Positions 24,501 through 30,279 of a stretch of 64,000 nucleotides of DNA are shown one piece after another. Origin of the DNA: CAMLIZ01 sp036231905 (GTDB taxonomy: Bacteria > Pseudomonadota > Gammaproteobacteria > Burkholderiales > Burkholderiaceae_C); contig NZ_JAZARE010000013.1 in assembly GCF_036231905.1 (NCBI RefSeq), positions 1-64,000 on the forward strand. Direction: 5' to 3'. The position numbers and the translations under genes are program-made. The notes below the pieces were generated by a model. The model made no database searches and was not told where the DNA came from. It worked only from the letters and a program-made list of their open reading frames with translations. Each line of letters begins with the position of its first letter. Within the stretch, counting starts at the first letter, position 1.

Positions 24501-25637
24501 GGTGTGGACGAGGCGCGCATGAAGGATGCGATCGATGTGACCGAGCAGTTCCGCGTCGACATCGACCACATCCAGAACACGCCGCTGCGCCCCGGCGAAT
24601 CGCACGCGGACCGCTTCAAGGTGGTGTCGGCCGCCGCCGGCCTGTGGGCCGTGCGGCTGGACCGCGCACTGGGCAACCAGTCGTCGTCGCTGGACATCAC
24701 CAACCCGCGCCACAAGGTGGGCCAGTTCTTCCGCCTGGTGGTGCTGACCACGTTTGCGCACAACGCGGTGAAGAACGGCATCTACTTCACCGGCGGCGAG
24801 CACTCGTTCCTCGAATCGGCGCAGCATGGCATGTACCTGCTGGCCGATGCGGCGCTGGCCACCCATGCGGCCTTCGGCCTGGCCAGCGGCCGCAACGGCC
24901 TGCGCAAGACCGACGGCACCTGGACCGGCTCGAACTGGGAGGAGCGTGTGCCGGCGATCCGCAAGTTGCAGGCGTACTCGATGCCGTTGTTCTCGGCGGC
25001 AAGCGCTGCGTTGACGGCGGTGGACCTGTCCCATGGCCGGCTGGGTTATGCCGCCATGGACGCCGCCTTCACCGTGGGTACCGGCTGGACCGCGCGCAAC
25101 GAGATCATGGCGGACCAGCGCCTGGGCCAGCCGAAGACGGCCTGGCGTGCCGCCGCGCCTGCGGTTCTGACCTCGCTGGCCATCGCGGCGCGGGTGCTGT
25201 ATGGCGTGAACGATGTGCAGGACCCGCAGCCGCAGAAGGCGGCCGATCCGCAGTCCAACCTGCTGCCCCCGATGCCCACGCAAGACCCGGTGCCGCCGCT
25301 GTCCTGGCCCACCGGCGACCCGGCGCTGCCGCATCCCGAGGCGCCGCCCATCCGCCACACGGTGGCGGTGGACGATGGCGACCGTGCGAGCGGCTCGCTG
25401 TGGGGCATCGCCGAAAGCCACGTGGACACCTTGCTGACACCGGCCGAGCAGGCCCGTGCGCAGCAGCGTGGGGGCCACGATGCGGTGGTGGCGCAGGCCT
25501 TGTCGCAGCTGATCCAGCTGAACCCCGAGCGGGGCTTTCGCACCGACCTGATGGACGGTGTGGTGAGCCAGGCCGCGGGCGACCCGGACCGGGTGGTCGA
25601 TGGATGGAACCTCGAGGTCAAGCGCGCGGGTGCGTGA
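18573..25637 (+). CDS. Giant multi-domain protein, candidate T3SS effector with metal-hydrolase domain
   Basis: 2354 residues from ATG 18573, with AGGAGG well placed, 29 bases after sctU. Seen in order: a Pro/Ser/Thr-rich N-terminus with no signal peptide (1-42), as in T3SS cargo; long charged Ala/Gln/Lys-rich coiled coils (45-470); a region with FVDDQGNIYDDWHEYRYENG, LPKDGHL and two hydrophobic segments (about 585-760) that resembles DUF4781 proteins as I remember them; a disordered Ala/Pro/Arg linker (about 860-1200); a segment near 1236-1330 vaguely like pertussis/cholera-type ADP-ribosyltransferases; a TIM-barrel amidohydrolase-like domain (about 1405-1750) with H1415-x-H1417, E1525, H1566, H1609 and D1690; hydrophobic segments (about 2050-2215); a Pro-rich linker; and a LysM-like end (GSLWGIAE, IQLNPERGF, DGWNLEV, about 2270-2354). 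No whole-length family is recognised. It could instead be a translocator or adhesin-like surface protein. Confidence 0.8.
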   Translation: MFPPGEGPSRRVTPVSVPTPTPTPSSTARPGGSSGTSSSPSPMNDMDEIRAMRRAAEIQRQIQAQIARQQAELAEQRRQAEAAKKRAEEAARAAWEAEEQARRAKSAQDKARTQTELEMKNAELDSAAADWQHKEKQVKLTEAELADAKERQKDPTSTKTRPTQAAVTQAEGELKDAGEVKDLLDSRVTAMKKEAQATKAEADAVPDNWQGPVAPGQKAPMVQGREKAVRLRAEANDAWGDFNKKLVAWDVKQKKTAVDTAEAKLPSLRKQYHNIPQDDLESAAGLPQARADYTDALARQKVVNASADATHKQVLALQADDKVTAARAGLMKEQKELGMCVADSPATRELTKATDEAKQAHAAADTALASAAKSLQDYELASKKQDLDAAKADLQAITGGQYGPYVPGTAAGDASAKVTQLQKEYDAIASGKESTQTNLANAKSQELLASLGTAKQDDPGSLWALFSKDDNATTLAQPMMNQYHLQYGDTAHAMSGTYLDNIVGMTLGMKPSVDLASLSPQERERVLHEQALFGGEDMERIGKVSDKLGEASDEVGGDKGSPHVALLPVVWGSKDVGMTTTTLYRVDGAKGEKFVDDQGNIYDDWHEYRYENGLPPTDSKIVLPKDGHLKVDDSGNVITETGKASLETGWDKFKREWHMDYVVAGVTIVGGVLVDAAGILTMPIGVGVGLEVLGTSMIVAGIGYGAYEAGHDLVKLADHGQSLNPITNSQARMDMIMLGSSVLAGGAVKAGFQASMASRTALSAERAGMTDASLAARGAAQGYRSTAMKLGIPAAVAGVEPMAEQSVMAAANWDKMTDTEKSQYWQQMALGASQIFVNPALRSGMKSVAARHGWISPQAAGPGSVQVGERPAGAVPDALAEVTGKAGDLAVGAAHERGQMLDVKLPGVADPASAGPVTVPTASHPAQGAPQAGQPAAAPPGAKAGPQPGAAAPRTRAAGPADMPTVFHADPGAGDTTLVNLRLQQPGAADPASGTSTAAAAARPDAKRAGQAQDPSAVESGTTQKQARDPRRQTQERARDPRTQALGQLRDTHPRAVIGEQGRVVELRGADGRPLGGRPPAEALRYTSAKTGADSPVPQADTGGTAAPAVQTGHAAPAPVEAPATADPAAALAPTLASQPAQIVRTVEEAGAQATSTPTSAEYEGTAAARRGTDALPQRVGGKRQQVRALPQRAQAYDAIRKGEAPGSLFKPSQEQKAYLDYVTGDKAARNGDAVRFLVSDRAPHEVFVNEGGEGLPIELDTVVHGTFDDARAAAAGKNGAWVYRVSGPERLVDESLAGPRLDPKRVEGAVRVFDDGELFPAAAPNLKHEVPYTNPMLGRLDTRSIRPSAGGRYWQEKYVDAGLKFMQVKDQVLQKFGRGTGPTRAEPGERPPVSAWAREVVGQPRRENRVADVHFHRLPYDRRLALTIGSMLNTAGDTVRIAFGAIPQGCGKGYYSAKDSPELTFKNAWRLDGRFARDFMGMTPEQQARADVMITGKNPAEPGFKEYVRTLMQEHPGVFKGIGELTVHKEYVTAMLGKEQVRLDARSLKEVFEAADEFGLVLLVHNDWGHAPVGPDGLHTAGHEGYQYFDKLIDLASEHQNVRLVLAHTGIGRYFRPNAEPGTFRVNGEDRVVPEHVARLYTALERAPNTHFDISWNDVGEAYVFDPRMGDALVNFIVEHPDRVLYGSDSVKPPNQAFYEHNRTTLEPLLNRLEQRSPLAAWLLERGNYERLFGEADVDSVNRTSTLLRGKGREADALEMEQRTAAVRELQRQTREKMVRDDPRLVDQVRTMRTEDPSNPLLRMFDDLDLDTPLPGEGRTQVAGARAAGEPPHGVGAEGKEGLRSLDHLRQPPDKRAVNREYDQTLARNQREDLNVTPSSREAQRESKGAIRAVAAALGLTATGAAAAELSHMGPAAQNNADMGAFFLRSVAGLGRSLYKEWVRFATESLFEEGHISQDKIDWYINRVQKLGRSYGVDEARMKDAIDVTEQFRVDIDHIQNTPLRPGESHADRFKVVSAAAGLWAVRLDRALGNQSSSLDITNPRHKVGQFFRLVVLTTFAHNAVKNGIYFTGGEHSFLESAQHGMYLLADAALATHAAFGLASGRNGLRKTDGTWTGSNWEERVPAIRKLQAYSMPLFSAASAALTAVDLSHGRLGYAAMDAAFTVGTGWTARNEIMADQRLGQPKTAWRAAAPAVLTSLAIAARVLYGVNDVQDPQPQKAADPQSNLLPPMPTQDPVPPLSWPTGDPALPHPEAPPIRHTVAVDDGDRASGSLWGIAESHVDTLLTPAEQARAQQRGGHDAVVAQALSQLIQLNPERGFRTDLMDGVVSQAAGDPDRVVDGWNLEVKRAGA

Positions 25638-25775
25638 GGCGTACAGGTGTGGCCATGCTCAGCGGAAAAAGCGATGACCTGACCAAAAAACTTCGCGTTT
25701 GCCGGGGTCGCAGGCCTGCGGTTGAATCACTTCAAGGACGTTTGTTCGAACCGAACCTTGAAGGACGACACCGCC

Positions 25776-26651
25776 GTGCATGTGATGAGTTGTGCCACCG
25801 ACCGCGCCGGCGCCTGGAACGCCGCTCCGGCGCCCGAGGCGGCTCGCCGCACAGGCCCCACGTTCTACACCGAGGAGCAGCTGGAGCCGGTGCCGCGCAG
25901 CCGGCGCCCGCTGCATGCACCCAGCGTGGTGAACGACCTGCTGGACGCCACCTCGGCCGCCGAACGCCAGCGCATCGTGCAGGCCATGCTGCATGCCATC
26001 GGCTTCCAGTGGCTGGGCTACGGCGCGGTGGCGCTGGAGCGCGGCGTGCCGATGCCGCTGAGCTTTCTGACCAGCTACGCGCATCCGCAGTGGACCGAGT
26101 GCTACTTCCGCGAGCGCTACTACGAGGTCGACCTGCGCCACCACGAGGCGGCGCCCTCGAGCCTGCCGCTGGTGTGGGACATCGAGGAAGTGAGCCTGCG
26201 CGCGTCCACGCCGCAGCGCACCCGGCGCCACCGCCAGTTCGCCGAGCAACTGCGCGACAGCGGCCTGCGCAGCGGCGTGTTCCTCAATCTGGCGTCATGG
26301 TCCCGGCCGCAGGAGCGAACGGTGATCAGCTTTGCCTCGGGTGCGCCCCGGCGCGACTGGATCGTCGACGGCGTGCTGGGCCAGACGCTGGTGCTGGCGC
26401 TGTGCCTGCACGAGTTCCTGTCGCTGCATGTGCAGCTCGCCGATGGCGCCGACAGTGCGATCGGCGTGTCCTCGGTGCAGCAGGAGATCCTGCGCGCGCT
26501 GGTGCAGGGCCTGAGCGACAAGGAGATCGCCAACCAGCTGCACATGTCGGCCCACACGGTGGACTACCACATGCGCCAGCTGCGGCGCCACTTCGGCGCG
26601 CGCAACCGCGTGCAGCTGGTGAACGCGGCGATGCAGCGCAGCGCGAGCTAG
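25776..26651 (+). CDS. LuxR-type regulator with autoinducer-binding-like domain (first of pair)
   Basis: 291 residues from GTG 25776, which has GAAGGA ten bases upstream; ATG 25785 is an alternative. Residues about 55-215 form an autoinducer-binding-like domain (FQWLGYGAVALERGVPMPLS, ERYYEVDLRHHE); the W, Y and D typical of LuxR pockets are present, but the proline after D is replaced by leucine. The GerE-type helix-turn-helix at about 225-280 reads LSDKEIANQLHMSAHTVDYH. No luxI is present, so it may be a solo receptor. It lies 138 bases after the giant gene and converges with its paralogue at 26676-27557; both probably control the T3SS block. Confidence 0.85.
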   Translation: MHVMSCATDRAGAWNAAPAPEAARRTGPTFYTEEQLEPVPRSRRPLHAPSVVNDLLDATSAAERQRIVQAMLHAIGFQWLGYGAVALERGVPMPLSFLTSYAHPQWTECYFRERYYEVDLRHHEAAPSSLPLVWDIEEVSLRASTPQRTRRHRQFAEQLRDSGLRSGVFLNLASWSRPQERTVISFASGAPRRDWIVDGVLGQTLVLALCLHEFLSLHVQLADGADSAIGVSSVQQEILRALVQGLSDKEIANQLHMSAHTVDYHMRQLRRHFGARNRVQLVNAAMQRSAS

Positions 26652-26675
26652 CGCGGGCGCTGCGGCATCGCCGCT

Positions 26676-27557
26676 TCAGGCCGCTGCGCCGGGCAGGCTT
26701 TCGTGGCGCATCGCCGCCTGCGTCAGCTGCACCCGGTTGTGCACGCCAAAGCGCTTGCGCAGCCGGCGCAGGTGGTAGTCCACGTTGTGCAGCGTGAGGT
26801 TGAGCTGCGAGGCGATCAGCTTGTCCGGCATGCCGCGCGCCACGCGGGCCAGGATCTCGCACTGCAGCGCGGTCAGCTCGCCCTGCGGCGCGGCCGGGCC
26901 GGCCTGCGGCGCCACGGCATAGCGGGTGTAGAACTCATGCAGGCACAGCGCCAGCGTGAGCACCCGGCCGAGCAGGGCGTCGTCGATCCAGGCGCTGCCG
27001 GCGGTGCGCGAGAGCAGGCTGATGAAATGGCGCTGGTGCACCGGTGTGCCGGGCAGCGCCAGCATCACGCCGCTGCGCGCGCCGCTGCGGCGCAGGCCGT
27101 CCAGGAAGCGGCGCAGCAGCGGCCACTCGGCCTCCGGCGCGTCGCGCTGCGCCAGCTCCTCCAGGGTCCACACCGTCGGCAGGCTGGACTCCAGGGCGTC
27201 CTGCAGCCGCGGATCCACGCTGTGATAACGCTCGCCGAAGTACTGCCTGGCCCAGGTGGCCTCGGCATAGGTGAGGCAAAAGGACACCGGCACCACGCGC
27301 GGGCCGATGCGCACCAGCCGGCCGTAGCCCAGCCAGTCGAAACCCAGGCCGTGCAGGGCGGCCCTCATCTCGTGCTGGCGCTCCTCGGCGCTGGGCGCGG
27401 CCAGCAGCCGGCTCAGCAGGCTGGGGCGGTTGCCCGCGCCGGCGCTGTCCGCTCCGGGCAGCACGATCGGCTCTCCGTGCAGCAGCACGCTGGCACGCGG
27501 CGCATGGCCGGGCGCCCAGGACAACTCGGGCCCGGTGTTGGCGGGCTTCAGCGGCAT
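26676..27557 (-). CDS. LuxR-type regulator with autoinducer-binding-like domain (second of pair)
   Basis: 293 residues from ATG 27557 (MPLKPANTGPELSW); a start 18 codons earlier would overlap a perfect dyad. It is clearly a paralogue of the neighbouring 25776-26651 protein: FDWLGYGRLV against FQWLGYGAVA, GERYHSVDPRLQDALESSLP, and the helix-turn-helix MPDKLIASQLNLTLHNVDYH. This copy keeps the DP pair of classic LuxR ligand pockets. The two genes face each other with 24 bases between stops. No autoinducer synthase is present. Likely a transcription activator or repressor of local genes, with target unproven. Confidence 0.85.
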   Translation of the reverse strand: MPLKPANTGPELSWAPGHAPRASVLLHGEPIVLPGADSAGAGNRPSLLSRLLAAPSAEERQHEMRAALHGLGFDWLGYGRLVRIGPRVVPVSFCLTYAEATWARQYFGERYHSVDPRLQDALESSLPTVWTLEELAQRDAPEAEWPLLRRFLDGLRRSGARSGVMLALPGTPVHQRHFISLLSRTAGSAWIDDALLGRVLTLALCLHEFYTRYAVAPQAGPAAPQGELTALQCEILARVARGMPDKLIASQLNLTLHNVDYHLRRLRKRFGVHNRVQLTQAAMRHESLPGAAA

Positions 27558-27576
27558 CACGATTCCCACGGCGTAC

Positions 27577-27599
27577 CCCTTCAGTGAGCTTCTGAAGGG
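27577..27599. promoter_or_regulatory. Perfect dyad upstream of the second luxR gene
   Basis: CCCTTCA-N9-TGAAGGG, a 7-9-7 inverted repeat centred about 31 bases before ATG 27557. Size (23 bases) and position are like lux-box-type operators, although the sequence differs from the classical lux box. It may be an autoregulatory site for one of the two LuxR proteins. Confidence 0.45.
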
Positions 27600-27660
27600 A
27601 CAAAGCGGCAAAGCGCCGCGCCGCGGCTCACGGCGTTTCAGCCGGATACGACTGCTACCT

Positions 27661-30279
27661 TCATCTGGGGGGGCCGGCGCAGCGCTTGGCCGCCTGTTCC
27701 ACCCGTTTCAGCGCGCCCACGAACATCGGGCTGGCCGGCCGCCGGCCGGCGTTGCGGTGCATCAGCGCCAGCGCCTCGCGGCGGTGCTCGCAGGCCGTGG
27801 CCTCGTCGGCCGCGCGGGCGGCCGCGGGCACGGTGCTGGCGCGCAGCTCGAGCAACTCGGCCACTTCATCGTGCGCGATGGCGCGGTTGTACTCGACCAC
27901 CACCTCCTCGCGAGTGGCCTGCGGCAGGCCGTCGAACAACGCCAGCGCCTGGATGGCCGCCGCCACCGCGCCGTCGATGTCCTTCATGTCGCGCAGCGTC
28001 AGGCCCAGCCGCCCGTGCGCTTCGGCCTGCTCCACGCGGGCGCGCACGTCGCCCGGGTCGCGCGCGGCGAGCGCGGCGCTGATCGCGATCGCCTGCCGGT
28101 GGTGCACCAACGCCTCCTGCGGCTGGTGCACATGGGTGAGCAGCAGGCCGAGGTAGCCGTTCACCTTGCCATAGCTGCTGGCCAGGCCCTGGTGCGGGAT
28201 GCCGCGGTCGTAGGCCGGTTTCATGATCGCCAGGGCCTGCCGGTACTCGCCCAGCGCTTCGGTCACCGCCGCGTCCGTAGCCACGTTCTGCGCCAGGTGC
28301 ACGGCGCGCACGCTGTGCACCATGCCGAGGTCGGTGAGGCTGTCCAGGTCGTCCGGCTGCATGGCCACCAGGCGCTGCAGCTGCGCCACCGCCTGGGGAA
28401 ACACGGCGTCGAAGGCGGGCTTGTTGTCGGAGCGCTGGTACAGGCTGACCAGGAAGCGATAGAGCACGCCGAGCTGACGCTGGTAGGCATGGCGTCCCGA
28501 GTCGGCCGCCACCAGTTGCTGGGCCGTTGCCACGCCCTGGGTGCCCAGTTGCTGCGCTTCCTTCCAGCGGCCCTGGGCCATCAGCAGCGAACCCTTGCGC
28601 GCGGCGAGGGTGGCAAATTCCGCCTGGGCCTGGCGCTGCAGCGGGCCCGGGCCCAGCAGCGGCGTCACCAGGGCCAGCGCACTGTCGTAGCTGGCCATGG
28701 CCGCTTTCGAGTCGCCCAGGCTGGAGGTGGTGACCGCGCCGCCCTGGATGTCGGCGATGTTGCGGTAGCCGGCGGCCAGCTCGAGTTGCAGCGACGCATC
28801 GCCGGCGGCTTCGGCACTCAGCTGGCGCTGGTAGTTCAGCGCGGTGGCGATCAGCGTCTTGCGCGCGTCCAGCGAGCCTGGCAGGCGCTCCAGCGCCTTG
28901 TGCACGTCGAACACGAACACGTTGGCGAGCTTGCGCACGCTGGCAAAGTGGCGCTCGGCACGCTCCTTCTGGTGGTTGGCCTCGATCGCCTCGTAGACCG
29001 CCAGGCTCAGGCCGGCCACCAGCGCCAGGTTGGCCACCAGCGCCGCGCCCACGGCCGCACGATGGCGCAGCACGAAACGCCCGGCGCGATAGCTCCACGC
29101 CCCGCGGCGCGCCTGCACCGGCAGGCCTTCGAGGTGGCGGAACACATCATCGGACAGCTGCTCCGCGCTGGCATAACGGTGCACCGGGTCCTTGCGCAGT
29201 GCCATCAGCACCACGGCATCGAGATCGCCCTTCAGGCGCCGGCGCAGGCCGCGGTCGGCACGCACGCTGGCGCTGGGCGGCAGCGGCTCGGTGTCGCAGA
29301 TGGCCTGGCTGAGCGCGTAATCGCTGCTGGTGGTGTCGCCCGGGTAAGGGCTGGCATCGGTGAGCAGGCGGTACAGCACCACGCCGAGCGAGAACACGTC
29401 GCTGGCCGGCGTGATCTCCTGGCCGCGCACCTGCTCGGGGCTGGCGTATTCCAGCGTCATCACACGCTGCCGGGTCGCGGTGGCCGGCTGCTGCTGCACT
29501 ACCGATACGGCCTGCTGCCGCGTGGCGATGCGCTTGGCGATGCCGAAGTCCACCAGCTTGACCTCGCCCTCGGCGGTGACCAGGATGTTGGCGGGCTTGA
29601 GGTCGCGGTGCACCACGCCCTTGCTGTGCGCGTAGTGCACCACCTGGCACACGGTGCGAAACAGCGCCAGGCGCTGCTCCACGCGCAAGGCCCGGTGCTG
29701 CGCATAGGCGTCGATCGGCTCGCCGACCACACGCTCCATCACGAAGTAGGGCACGCCGTCTTCGCTGATGCCGCCGTCCAGCACCTTGGCGAGGTGGGGG
29801 TGGTCCAGGCTGGCAAGGATCTGGCGTTCGGCCTTGAAGCGCGACACCTGCAGATCGTCCAGCAGGCCCTGGCGCATGAGCTTGATCGCCACCTGCTGCT
29901 CGTACTGCCCGTCGGCACGTTCGGCCAGCCACACCTGGCCCATGCCGCCCTGGCCGATCAACGCCACCAGCCGGTAGGCGCCCAGGCGCCGGCCGGCCCA
30001 GCTGCGGCTGGCATGGGCGTTGAGTGCGTCCAGGGCCAGCTCGGCCGGCACGCTGTCCAGCAGGCTGCGGCTGGCATCCGCCGCCTGCAGCAAGCCCATC
30101 ACCTCGGCCTGCAGCGCGGCATCGCCGGCGGCCTCGCGTGCCACGAAGGCCGGGCGCTCGGAGGTGGGCTGCTCCAGTGCGTCGGCCAGCAGCCGCTTCA
30201 CCCGCTGCCAGCGCGCGACGTCTTCCGGCGGCGGCGTGGTGGGGCCGGCAGTGGGGGTGGGCGCGTGCGGGTCGTTCAT
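27661..30279 (-). CDS. Ser/Thr protein kinase with TPR-like C-terminus (second kinase of operon)
   Basis: 872 residues. A Pro-rich and helical N-terminus (1-98) precedes a PknB-type kinase domain (about 101-370): glycine loop GQGGMG (109-114), K133 in VAIKLM, HRDLKPAN with D226, DFG at 244-246, and YASPEQ at the activation-loop end; the active site is complete. A single transmembrane helix near 410-430 is followed by about 420 residues of helical TPR-like repeats, probably periplasmic or protein-binding. It is about equally long as, and clearly homologous to, the kinase encoded just upstream, whose stop overlaps this start by four bases. Last gene of the ECF-kinase-kinase operon. Substrates unknown. 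Confidence 0.9.
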   Translation of the reverse strand: MNDPHAPTPTAGPTTPPPEDVARWQRVKRLLADALEQPTSERPAFVAREAAGDAALQAEVMGLLQAADASRSLLDSVPAELALDALNAHASRSWAGRRLGAYRLVALIGQGGMGQVWLAERADGQYEQQVAIKLMRQGLLDDLQVSRFKAERQILASLDHPHLAKVLDGGISEDGVPYFVMERVVGEPIDAYAQHRALRVEQRLALFRTVCQVVHYAHSKGVVHRDLKPANILVTAEGEVKLVDFGIAKRIATRQQAVSVVQQQPATATRQRVMTLEYASPEQVRGQEITPASDVFSLGVVLYRLLTDASPYPGDTTSSDYALSQAICDTEPLPPSASVRADRGLRRRLKGDLDAVVLMALRKDPVHRYASAEQLSDDVFRHLEGLPVQARRGAWSYRAGRFVLRHRAAVGAALVANLALVAGLSLAVYEAIEANHQKERAERHFASVRKLANVFVFDVHKALERLPGSLDARKTLIATALNYQRQLSAEAAGDASLQLELAAGYRNIADIQGGAVTTSSLGDSKAAMASYDSALALVTPLLGPGPLQRQAQAEFATLAARKGSLLMAQGRWKEAQQLGTQGVATAQQLVAADSGRHAYQRQLGVLYRFLVSLYQRSDNKPAFDAVFPQAVAQLQRLVAMQPDDLDSLTDLGMVHSVRAVHLAQNVATDAAVTEALGEYRQALAIMKPAYDRGIPHQGLASSYGKVNGYLGLLLTHVHQPQEALVHHRQAIAISAALAARDPGDVRARVEQAEAHGRLGLTLRDMKDIDGAVAAAIQALALFDGLPQATREEVVVEYNRAIAHDEVAELLELRASTVPAAARAADEATACEHRREALALMHRNAGRRPASPMFVGALKRVEQAAKRCAGPPR

